Assembly (NCBI GenBank): GCA_000431835.1
Contig: HF987909.1
Span: forward strand, 1-56,106
Reading direction: 5' to 3'
DNA length: 56,106 bases
Source: Succinatimonas sp. CAG:777
GTDB taxonomy: Bacteria > Pseudomonadota > Gammaproteobacteria > Enterobacterales > Succinivibrionaceae
Shown: piece by piece, positions 32,993 through 40,799 of the stretch
Numbering within the stretch: position 1 is the first letter of the stretch
Layout: each line of letters opens with the position of its first letter
The notes under the pieces: model-generated
What the model saw: only the letters and a program-made list of their open reading frames with translations
Told to the model about the DNA's origin: nothing
Database searches by the model: none
Program-made: the position numbers and the translations under genes

Positions 32993-33010
32993 TCGGTCTA
33001 GTAGCGCACT
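32993..33010. repeat. Inverted copy of the dispersed 18-bp element
   Basis: TCGGTCTAGTAGCGCACT is the exact complement of 10169-10186. It is preceded by GCGCGCCTAG at 32981-32990, which can pair loosely with CTAGTAGCGC, forming a hairpin. The surrounding 32828-33256 region holds no gene that I can support; it is AT-rich apart from this element. Confidence 0.7.
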
Positions 33011-33256
33011 TGAAGTTGATTTTTCTATCTTTAAGGCAATAGCCTTAAATCTCTGAAATAGATTTGTCTGATCCACTTTTTAATCATTGAAAATTGAGTG
33101 ATCGCCGTTATAGTTAATGCTATGTATCACACATCATAAGACGAGTGTCTCTTGTGGGGATAATAGCCAAAGTAATATCTTTCCTTGATCTAATCGAAGA
33201 AGAGTTATCTTTACTCTTTAATTCTTCTGTAATATCCGGTCATACAGCAAAAAAAA

Positions 33257-33295
33257 CTACAGGAGCAATTTTGAAAACTTACTTTTGTCCTGTAG
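33257..33295 (-). terminator. Terminator of the class-III PLP enzyme gene
   Basis: CTACAGGA (33257-33264) pairs with TCCTGTAG (33288-33295). On the minus strand it is followed by a run of eight T. It lies 29 bp past the stop codon. Confidence 0.85.
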
Positions 33296-33324
33296 CTTTT
33301 AGCTGTACTTTTAACTTGCTTTGA

Positions 33325-34656
33325 TTACTTACCAATCTCTTTTAAAGACTTTGTAATTGCATCTATAAAGAAATCAGCATCCTTTCTATAGAAACGTAGT
33401 GGAGGACGGATCTTAAGAATGTTGCCATAAGGACCTGCAGCTCCAATAAGAACATTGTTATAACGCAATCTGTTAATTAAGAGTGTTGCGCTTTCAGGAT
33501 CAATCTCTTTAGTTTCAGGATCTTTTACAACTTCAAGTCCAGTAAATAAACCTGCACCTCTTACATCACCAATGCAAGGATGATCTTTTGCTAGTTCTAT
33601 TAATCCTGCTCTTAGGTAGTCTCCGGCATCTTTTGCATTGTTGATTAAATCATCTTCCTGCAGAACTTCTAATACCGCAGTACCAGCTGCAGCAGCACCA
33701 GGTGTACCACCAAAGGTATTAAAGTAACCAGTGCCTTTTAAGGCATCAATGATTTCACTTTTTGTAACCATTGCTGCCATTGGGTAGCCATTACCCATAG
33801 GTTTACCCATGGTTACGATGTCTGGCACAACATCGTGCCTCATGAATCCCCACATCTTACCGGTTCTACCAAAACCAGGCTGTACTTCATCGGCGATATA
33901 GACACCACCGTGCTTATGCACTACGTCAATAGCCTTTTTGATAAAACCACTAGGATCTGCAAACACACCATCTGATGAGAAAATATCGTCAAACAGGATG
34001 GCAGCAAACTTAATTCCATGTGCCTCAAGATCTAAGATTGCTTTTTCTACATCATTTGCAAACTTATCAGCTAACACATCAGGTGCAATTCTGTAAGTAT
34101 CAGGTGCTGGTACTGCTCTTACAAAGTCAGCTGTTACCTTACCATTGGTGCTTGAAGGGGATACAAAGGTAGTTAAATAAGAGTTTCCGTGATAAGCACC
34201 GGAGGTGACGATAACACCTTTACCACCAGTTAAGTAAAAAGCAGCTCGCAGAGCAAGATCGTTACTCTCTGAACCTGTACAGGTCATAGCAATTTTATCT
34301 AGTGGCTTTGGGAAGGTCTTTAGTAACTTCTCGGCATAATCATCAACTACTTTGTTTAAGTATCTAGTGTGAGTATTAACGATTGAGAGTTGCTTTCCTA
34401 CGTATTCAGCTACACGAGGATGACCATGACCGATACAAGCTACGTTGTTATAGCAGTCTAAGAATTTATTGCCTCTGTTATCAAACAGGTAGCAACCTTC
34501 ACCTTTAACTACTTCAATTGGTTCTTGGAAGAACAACACTGATGCTGAACCAAATACATCTAAACGACGTTGAGTTTCACCTTTTATGTCTTCAGGGAGA
34601 GTGCCTACATTGCTCTGATCAAAGGCATTCATAGAAAGAATTGATTTAATTGCCAT
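33325..34656 (-). CDS. Class-III PLP enzyme, aminotransferase or amino-alcohol phosphate phospho-lyase
   Basis: 443 residues from the ATG at 34656 (AGGAGC four bases upstream); an in-frame ATG further out lacks a site. PLP features: TCTGSESNDLAL (phosphate-binding, 125-136), GAYHGNS, the Asp256-Glu257 pair in YIADEVQPGFGRTG, and Lys285 in TMGKPMGNG as the Schiff-base lysine. The words AYHG and PAPDTYR resemble the AGXT2L-type phospho-lyases that split phosphoethanolamine or phosphohydroxylysine into aldehyde, phosphate and ammonia. An APH kinase in the same regulon supports a phosphorylated substrate. Ordinary omega-transaminase activity is the alternative. Single gene, own terminator, with two operator-like motifs upstream. 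Confidence 0.85.
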   Translation of the reverse strand: MAIKSILSMNAFDQSNVGTLPEDIKGETQRRLDVFGSASVLFFQEPIEVVKGEGCYLFDNRGNKFLDCYNNVACIGHGHPRVAEYVGKQLSIVNTHTRYLNKVVDDYAEKLLKTFPKPLDKIAMTCTGSESNDLALRAAFYLTGGKGVIVTSGAYHGNSYLTTFVSPSSTNGKVTADFVRAVPAPDTYRIAPDVLADKFANDVEKAILDLEAHGIKFAAILFDDIFSSDGVFADPSGFIKKAIDVVHKHGGVYIADEVQPGFGRTGKMWGFMRHDVVPDIVTMGKPMGNGYPMAAMVTKSEIIDALKGTGYFNTFGGTPGAAAAGTAVLEVLQEDDLINNAKDAGDYLRAGLIELAKDHPCIGDVRGAGLFTGLEVVKDPETKEIDPESATLLINRLRYNNVLIGAAGPYGNILKIRPPLRFYRKDADFFIDAITKSLKEIGK

Positions 34657-34759
34657 AAGAGCTCCTATTATATTCAGAAAGCCAATTTGTTGTTTTGTTA
34701 TGTTTAAAGTAACACATAAATGTGGTAACTGCAACTGTGTAACAACAAAATGCATTATA

Positions 34760-34808
34760 AATGTTGTAATTGCAAACTAAAAGAACATAAGTAATGTTGA
34801 AGTGCACC
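34760..34808. promoter_or_regulatory. Operator-like motifs upstream of the class-III PLP enzyme gene
   Basis: AATGTTGTAATTGCAAAC (34760-34777) and AATGTTGAAGTGCACC (34793-34808) repeat the AATGTTG-TGCA pattern of 27404-27420. They are 104 and 137 bp upstream of the start codon at 34656, suitable for regulation of that gene and not of tatC, which ends at 34895. Confidence 0.55.
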
Positions 34809-34894
34809 CTTATGCTCAAAAATAATACACAAAGATCAACATTGATTCATTGTGAAGCACTGTCGAAAGATTTTTCTAAAAGCCTTAGTGAATG

Positions 34895-35665
34895 CTATTT
34901 AGCTACTTGAGTTGTAAGTTTTATGCTCTCTTTCTTCTTGAAAAGAACATATGAGATAACTACGCCAATCTCATAGAGAATGATAGTTGGTAAAGCTAAC
35001 ATTAGCTGTGAGGTTATATCTGGAGGTGTGAGGATAGCTGCAATTAAAAAGGCAATTACAATTAAGTAACGACGAAACTTTTTGAGTTTTGTTGGAGTTA
35101 CAACATTAAGTGCACTTAATAAAATGACTGCAACTGGTACTTCAAAGGTGATTCCAAATGCTAAGAACATGTGCAGTACGAAGCTTATATAAGAGTCGAT
35201 ATCTGGCGCAAAAGAGATAGATTCTGGTGAAAAGGAAGCTATAAACTTAAATAAAAATCCAAAGACTATAAAGTAGCAATAGGCAATGCCTAAAACAAAC
35301 ATGAATACTGAAGAAATAATAAAAGGGATCACCACTTTCTTTTCATGTTTATATAAACCAGGGGAGAAAAACTCCCAAATCTGAAAAAGAGTAAAAGGAA
35401 AACTGATACAAAAAGCGCAGAACAGCAGTACTTTTAAAGGTCCCATTACAGGTGCAATTACACTTACAGAGAGTAACTGTGTGCCTTGAGGTAATGAGCT
35501 TAATAAAGGCTTTGATAAATAATCAAACAGTAATTGCATGAAAGGAGCTAGTGCTACAGTGCAGACTATAATGCCTATAACGATCAGCATGATCCTTTTT
35601 CTTAACTCCAAAAGGTGTGCTGTTACAGTCATACTTTGAAGTTTTTCTGTGGTAGCTTCTTTCAT
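34895..35665 (-). CDS. tatC: Sec-independent protein translocase TatC
   Basis: 256 residues from the ATG at 35665 (AAGGTG upstream). Six membrane helices; family marks are LLELRKRIM at the N-terminus, LFQIWEFFSPGLYKHEKK, a long FxxxFGITFEVPVA segment and ITPPD-like LTPPDITSQ. It forms the receptor that binds twin-arginine signal peptides in the inner membrane. It is the last gene of tatABC, 70 bp after tatB. A nearby substrate is the twin-arginine binding protein at 29507-30637. Confidence 0.95.
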   Translation of the reverse strand: MKEATTEKLQSMTVTAHLLELRKRIMLIVIGIIVCTVALAPFMQLLFDYLSKPLLSSLPQGTQLLSVSVIAPVMGPLKVLLFCAFCISFPFTLFQIWEFFSPGLYKHEKKVVIPFIISSVFMFVLGIAYCYFIVFGFLFKFIASFSPESISFAPDIDSYISFVLHMFLAFGITFEVPVAVILLSALNVVTPTKLKKFRRYLIVIAFLIAAILTPPDITSQLMLALPTIILYEIGVVISYVLFKKKESIKLTTQVAK

Positions 35666-35735
35666 ATTAGTCACCTTTATAAGGTTATCTGCAATATTGA
35701 TAACTATGAGAGTTTAAATACTTTTCATGTACCAG

Positions 35736-36173
35736 TTACTTTGCAACTCTTTCTTTTAGCAGTGCAATTTCCTGTTCGAGCTTTTCAATTCTTAAGATTA
35801 AATTTGCATCAGTCTTATCTTGATGGAGAGCTGTTTTAGAAACATCTTCATTATGAGTTGTAGACTTATCAGATGGTGCTTCTTTAAAGTCCTCAGCACT
35901 AACAGTCCACTGCTTTTTACCTTGAGTATTACTTTTTGTAGGTATTGGAGAGATCCTGTTTAAAACCTCATGAAAATCGTTTTCTTTTACGGAAGAAAAG
36001 TTGTGTCTTATTTCATCAATCTGTAATTGTGTTTTGACGGAATTTAAGTAGATCTTTGCTTTAGCAAAGAGCTGTCCTACGCTGAACATTAGTTTAAAGG
36101 TCTTAGCAGGACCTAAAACTAACAGCGCTACGACAACTATGATGATGAGTTCGTTAAAACTTATAAAGTCCAT
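35736..36173 (-). CDS. tatB: Tat translocase subunit TatB
   Basis: 145 residues. One N-terminal membrane helix (FNELIIIVVVALLVLGPAKTFKL, with the TatB-type Glu at residue 8), then an amphipathic helix and a polar tail ending in a coiled coil (RIEKLEQEIALLKERVAK). It works with TatC in substrate recognition. Its ATG immediately follows the tatA stop codon with no spacer (TAAATG), implying translational coupling. The length and the long low-complexity tail are normal for TatB. Confidence 0.92.
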   Translation of the reverse strand: MDFISFNELIIIVVVALLVLGPAKTFKLMFSVGQLFAKAKIYLNSVKTQLQIDEIRHNFSSVKENDFHEVLNRISPIPTKSNTQGKKQWTVSAEDFKEAPSDKSTTHNEDVSKTALHQDKTDANLILRIEKLEQEIALLKERVAK

Positions 36174-36368
36174 TTACTTTTTCTCAATTGAACTTTCTTT
36201 AGCTACAGGTTTGTCTTCAAATTCATCCTGAGCTTCTTTCATGCCTTCTTTAAAACCTTTGATGGCACCCCCAAGATCTTTACCCACATTTTTGAGTTTT
36301 GATGTACCAAACACTAAAGCTACAACTACTAAAAGAATAAGCCAGTGCCAAATTGATAATGCGCCCAT
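36174..36368 (-). CDS. tatA: Tat translocase subunit TatA
   Basis: 64 residues from the ATG at 36368, where AAGGAG lies seven bases upstream; the frame is open further out but that part is not TatA. MGALSIWHWLILLVVVALVFGTSKLKNVGKDLGGAIKGFKEGM is the standard membrane helix, hinge and amphipathic helix, with the FG-T/S-KL motif. It polymerises to form the translocation pore. First gene of tatABC. Confidence 0.95.
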   Translation of the reverse strand: MGALSIWHWLILLVVVALVFGTSKLKNVGKDLGGAIKGFKEGMKEAQDEFEDKPVAKESSIEKK

Positions 36369-36653
36369 AGTAAAGCTCCTTAAGATTAAATAAAGAATGT
36401 TTAGTTCAGTATCATTTTTTAGTGATGTACTTTCAACATAATTCAAAGCAAATGTTGCAAAAGGCAACACGATCGAGCAGTTTTAAACTCAAAGATTGAT
36501 GTTGGTGCAAAGATGCACTAATCATGAACTGTGCTATGTTGGTGATTGAAAGAGATTGAATGTGGATTTTAAAATAATTGGACAAGAAATTTGACAGCAG
36601 AGTATAGTAAGTTCTGCTGTCAAAAGTAGTGAGAGGTAAAGCTTGAGTTAGTA

Positions 36654-37541
36654 CTACTTTCTAGTACCAGTTAACAATGCCCATCCATCAAGATCTTTAA
36701 CTTTGTTCATCACAAAGTCTTTTGAATAAGCATCAATCACAGACTGAGACTGCTCAGTTAATATACCAGACAGAGCTAATAGACCACCTGATTCTGTAAG
36801 TGAAGCGATAATAGGCTCAAGTTCAGCTAAAGGACCTGCCAGAATATTAGCTACAGTAACAGGTGATTTTGGCAGATTCAGTTCTTTATCTGTACCCATT
36901 ACAAGCTGTAACTTTTCATCAACGCCATTTCTTGAGGCATTTTCTTTTGAGGCTATTAGAGCCTGCTCATCAATGTCAACTCCGATTGCGTTTTTAGCAC
37001 CAAGCTTTAGTGCTGCAATTCCTAAAATACCAGAACCGCAACCATAATCTAAAACCTGTTTATCTTTTAAATCTAAAGAGTCCAGATAACCTAAACATAA
37101 AGCTGTAGTAGGGTGAGTTCCTGTGCCAAAGGCAAGACCAGGATCTAACATGACCACTACGCTGTCTTTTTCATCAACGCTAAGCCATGAAGGGCAGATC
37201 CACAATCTTTTGCCAAACTTTAATGGTTTGAATTGATCCATCCAGGCTCTGATCCAGTTCTTATCCTCAAGATGAGTTGCAGCCATTGGGATATGATCAC
37301 CTAAAAGAGCTCTTAACTTGTCTAAGATAGGTTTAGGATCGGTGCCCTGTGCTAAAAGACCTGTTACCTCGGTATTAGGCCAAAGTCTTCTTTCACCAGG
37401 TCTTGGCTCAAGAATAGGAGAATCCTCTGCATCGGTGTAGCTTACAGCAAGAGCTCCAAAGCTTTCTAATAGTTCAGCAATGGTATCTGCTGACTGATTG
37501 GTGGTACGAAGTTTAATTTGTATCCAGTCTGTATCACTCAC
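36654..37541 (-). CDS. prmA: Ribosomal protein L11 methyltransferase PrmA
   Basis: 295 residues, full length. Diagnostic blocks are DPGLAFGTGTHPTT, the SAM-binding VLDYGCGSGILGIAALKLGA with VDID, and NILAGPLAEL matching the NI[LA]A-x-PL motif. The enzyme trimethylates L11 at lysines and the N-terminus during ribosome assembly. Its ATG overlaps the stop codon of the upstream PTS-like gene by four bases (37538-37541), so the two are translationally coupled. Confidence 0.95.
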   Translation of the reverse strand: MSDTDWIQIKLRTTNQSADTIAELLESFGALAVSYTDAEDSPILEPRPGERRLWPNTEVTGLLAQGTDPKPILDKLRALLGDHIPMAATHLEDKNWIRAWMDQFKPLKFGKRLWICPSWLSVDEKDSVVVMLDPGLAFGTGTHPTTALCLGYLDSLDLKDKQVLDYGCGSGILGIAALKLGAKNAIGVDIDEQALIASKENASRNGVDEKLQLVMGTDKELNLPKSPVTVANILAGPLAELEPIIASLTESGGLLALSGILTEQSQSVIDAYSKDFVMNKVKDLDGWALLTGTRK

Positions 37542-38962
37542 TTTTTGTCTCCTTCTTGTGCTTTTATATAGCCTTCAAAATTAAATGGCTCTGATAATAA
37601 CACTTCATTTTGGTTATAGTTAGCAGAATCTGACACGATGTTGTGTAAGCGTGTGTAGATTACATTTGTCATGCTTCCCAAATCAAGTTTTATCTTATTG
37701 ATAGAACGGATAAACAGTACCTTCTTGGAGCCTAATTTACCTAATTCTCTTGAGGAAATGAGCTTATAGTTAAAGACTTTGATGATAAGCTCATTACCTA
37801 ATTTTGATACGGTTTCAATATTACTCTTGCCACCGATGTTCTTTAAAATGGCAATGAGTAATAACTCCGGATTATCTATTTCATCAATAGACAATCCTCC
37901 TGTAATTGAGCGCTTTTTGAACTTGTTTTTAAGATAATTCACGGTTCCAATCTTTAACAATATCACCTGAATGATTGCAGGAACAATCACAGCTGTCAGC
38001 ATCAGAGCATAATGACTTGTGGATAACTGGAAGAAGGCCAAATTCTTTAATACTAAATCAGGCTGATAGAGCATAAAGAAGTTTGTAAAAGTAGACAGAT
38101 CTAAATACAAACTTAAAAAAAACAGCATGACTGAGGATATACACAGGACAATTAAGGTCCCAGGGTAGAAGAACATTAAAATTGAAAGCTCAACTGAGAT
38201 ACATGATCCAATCTTTGAGGTTAAACAGGTGATCATGGCTAGAAAGACTAAAAACAGTCTGTTATAGGATTTAGCAAGATAGGCTCTTACCATGATTAGA
38301 GTTGGCAGTACAAAGAGGTTTGTCAGCAGAATACTGTTTAACATGGCATGAATAGTCTCGCTCTCTGTTTGCAGACTTACTAGAGAATTTAGTAAGGAGC
38401 TAAAACCTAGAGTTAACATGATTTCGTAGATAGGTACAAACAGGCATGACAAGAATGAATCTACGAAAACTGTAGTAAAGGTAATTAGAATTGAGTGCTC
38501 AATGTTTTTAATGATTACTACAAAACTTAGAAGTACTAAAGCCGGTACAAACAGCACTCCTAAAACTTTGATTAAAGTTGCGCCAATATTTGCTCTTTCA
38601 GCTTCCTGATCAAGATCATTTGATGGCAGTAAGAACATGGTTGCAGCTAAAGATGCAATCACCCATGCAGTAGGTTGAGTAAACAGGTGAGGGTAAAAGG
38701 TAATCGAGATGCCACACAACAGTGAGTAGTTAAGACCTACAGCAAAGAGCTGATAAAAACGGTTAAATGTAGGAATAAGGCAGGCTACAGTTACAGCAAA
38801 TAAGCCTGGAATTAGGGTTCTGCAGATCTCTAGCAAAATGTTCTGAATGGTAAAGTCGATGCCAATAGGAATTCTTTTATCAAGAGCAAATGAAGCAATA
38901 GCGAGCAGTCCTAAAGGGAACAGAAGTAATAAACTTCGCTGTTGATAATTCGCGTTATTCAT
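37538..38962 (-). CDS. PTS EIICB-like membrane protein lacking phosphorylation Cys
   Basis: 474 residues. About ten membrane helices span residues 10-345, with the general layout of glucose-family EIIC, but the sugar-site motif (normally TG-x-TEPIEF) reads SKIGSCISVEL. Residues about 365-440 align over their length with glucose-type EIIB (ILKNIGGKSNI against AAFGGKENI; LGKLGSKKVLFI against LKKLGAAGVVVA). The catalytic 'ACITRLR' is SKLGNELI here, so the phosphorylated Cys is missing. It therefore probably does not phosphorylate sugar itself; a sensor, regulatory or facilitated-transport role is possible. It is co-transcribed with prmA, whose start it overlaps. The fold assignment is my alignment from memory. 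Confidence 0.7.
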   Translation of the reverse strand: MNNANYQQRSLLLLFPLGLLAIASFALDKRIPIGIDFTIQNILLEICRTLIPGLFAVTVACLIPTFNRFYQLFAVGLNYSLLCGISITFYPHLFTQPTAWVIASLAATMFLLPSNDLDQEAERANIGATLIKVLGVLFVPALVLLSFVVIIKNIEHSILITFTTVFVDSFLSCLFVPIYEIMLTLGFSSLLNSLVSLQTESETIHAMLNSILLTNLFVLPTLIMVRAYLAKSYNRLFLVFLAMITCLTSKIGSCISVELSILMFFYPGTLIVLCISSVMLFFLSLYLDLSTFTNFFMLYQPDLVLKNLAFFQLSTSHYALMLTAVIVPAIIQVILLKIGTVNYLKNKFKKRSITGGLSIDEIDNPELLLIAILKNIGGKSNIETVSKLGNELIIKVFNYKLISSRELGKLGSKKVLFIRSINKIKLDLGSMTNVIYTRLHNIVSDSANYNQNEVLLSEPFNFEGYIKAQEGDKK

Positions 38963-39131
38963 AAATAAAGAAACCTAAGAGTAAATTCAGTCTCAACATT
39001 TTACCAAATTTTACGCAGCAGTCCTCAGTTTAGATTTCTTTCTTAAAGCTACAAGTCTAGTATTTAAAAGTTTAATAAAGTTTCATTGTGTGCTATAAAA
39101 CTTCTGTATTTATCGTAAAACTTGAGTAGCT

Positions 39132-39566
39132 ATGAAATACCAAATCTATATAGATCCTAATCATGAAGAGAATTCTGACACTGCCTTTGCAAAGGTAAAA
39201 AAATACCACGAAGATGTATTTAAAAAGCTTGAGCATGTAGGTATTACCTTTTCCTATAAAAAGTACTTTTATATAAACTTTGATGAGGAAGTCTATAACT
39301 CAGTGGTATTAAGAGGAGCAGGACGCAAAAAACTTGAGGTTGTCTCTGAAGAAGGGCATCCTGTAAAGTGTGCTGAAGTTTTAATGATGCTAGAGACCAT
39401 GTCCGATTATGAGATCATGGAAAAGCTCAATATGAAGAAAGCTACCTATTACAGACATAAAAAAGCCATGCTCGAATCCGAGTGGTACAGGGAGCATGGT
39501 CGTAATCTTGAACTAAAAGATCCTAATATTACCGACTATATTATTAAGATTAGTCCAGTGTTTTAG
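39132..39566 (+). CDS. Small protein with C-terminal helix-turn-helix
   Basis: 144 residues. The N-terminal half is alpha/beta and charged (KVKKYHEDVFKKLEHVG; SYKKYFYINFDEEVY). It is followed by a GAGRKKLEV hinge and a helix-turn-helix resembling resolvase-type domains: AEVLMMLETMSDYEIMEKLNMKKATYYRHKKAM, about residues 80-112. DNA binding is likely; the N-terminal part is not recognised. No strong ribosome binding site is visible, only AGTAGC before the ATG, so the start is less certain. It is divergent from the PTS-like gene. Confidence 0.6.
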   Translation: MKYQIYIDPNHEENSDTAFAKVKKYHEDVFKKLEHVGITFSYKKYFYINFDEEVYNSVVLRGAGRKKLEVVSEEGHPVKCAEVLMMLETMSDYEIMEKLNMKKATYYRHKKAMLESEWYREHGRNLELKDPNITDYIIKISPVF

Positions 39567-39582
39567 TCATTGTTAATAACAC

Positions 39583-40243
39583 TTACTCTCTTGCTGCTTT
39601 TAACAGGATCCAAAAGAAAGCAAGTAAGGATAATGTTAAGATAATTAGGGCACAGACAGCAAAGAATACTGTTTCTTGTTCATCATTATGATCTTTAATG
39701 TCCTGTTCACTGATGATAGTCTGGTGCTCAAAATCGGAGAGTGAATTTTAGATAAATATCAGCTCCGTTATCATTAGTGTCATCTCTTGCTGAGAAGTAG
39801 TAACCTAAAAAGTCTTTTAAATAGATATGATCCTTTAGGTATTTCTTTTGGCACTCTTGCTTATACCTGTTCAACATCATTCTGAAAGTTACAACTTCAG
39901 TTTCATCAATGCCTGAATTTTTAATTCTAAATCTGCAGTAGGCACTGTTGTCAAAAGATGACATCTTCTTTTCATCATCCTGTACCTTCTTTTGAGCTTC
40001 AGCATCTTTTCTTTCACGTTCCTCTTTTTCATGATCACTTTTGGCCATCTGTCTCATTACTATATATGTGCCTATGAGACCTGCTGTAGTCGAGGATTCC
40101 ATTTTATTAGAATCTGTATTTATCATTTCTATTTGAGGCAAGGAGAAGTTTAAAAGATCAGCTTTAGCCTTATTTCCTGTGATTGCAATAGCAGCAGCGA
40201 TGGCTAAAGCACCAAATATGTAATATTTAAGATTATCAATCAT
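39583..40243 (-). pseudogene. Frameshifted two-TM membrane protein gene
   Basis: An ORF from the ATG at 40243 codes for 171 residues, with an N-terminal membrane helix (YYIFGALAIAAAIAI) and a charged coiled-coil region (HEKEERERKDAEAQKKVQDD), and stops at 39728 after DIYLKFTLRF. Moving one base at about 39740 (CTCTCCG) gives LSDFEHQTIISEQDIKDHND and a second membrane helix (FFAVCALIILTLSLLAFFWI), running to a TAA at 39583. The second part has no usable start codon of its own. This fits a single-base deletion in a gene of about 220 codons, or a sequencing error. Family not recognised. Confidence 0.6.
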
Positions 40244-40350
40244 GATCTTCTATCCTTATTAAATATTATTAAAATAACCTTATTTCAGATCATAATTAAA
40301 AAAGATACAAAATCAAGTAAAACGTAAAATAAAACTGAAAAATCTTCATT

Positions 40351-40389
40351 TGTGACGTTGTACAGAGATAAGAATCGTACAACGTCACA
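40351..40389. repeat. Long inverted repeat between divergent genes
   Basis: TGTGACGTTGTAC (40351-40363) is the perfect complement of GTACAACGTCACA (40377-40389). The smaller palindrome GTACAGTTGTAC occurs at 40544-40555 and shares the GTTGTAC word. The 40244-40799 gap has no gene otherwise; these sites may bind a regulator of recJ or of the membrane protein gene. Confidence 0.5.
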
Positions 40390-40799
40390 TAAGCCGATAA
40401 ATCTAATGAGATATTAATTTTGATTATTAAGAATAAGATTAAAAAAATCATATTTATCTAATTGATAAATATGAATAATTATTTATGGAACTAAAATTTT
40501 TGTAGGAATATCTTTATGGTACTACTGGAAAACTCTACAAAACGTACAGTTGTACATAAGACTGAATTTAACATAATTAGAGTTTTTTAGGTATCTTGAA
40601 CTAAAGCATAAATATAACAAAATTCGCCTGATGATAATTTTATATCATCCTCTATACGATATTCTTATCTTAAATGCCTGTTGTCACAAAAAGAATTTAA
40701 TTACTCTTGCTCTATATAAATTTGTCTTCAATACAAATATAATTGAACCACATATCAACATCTATCGCTTGAAAAGATACTGAACCTTGGGGAACAATC

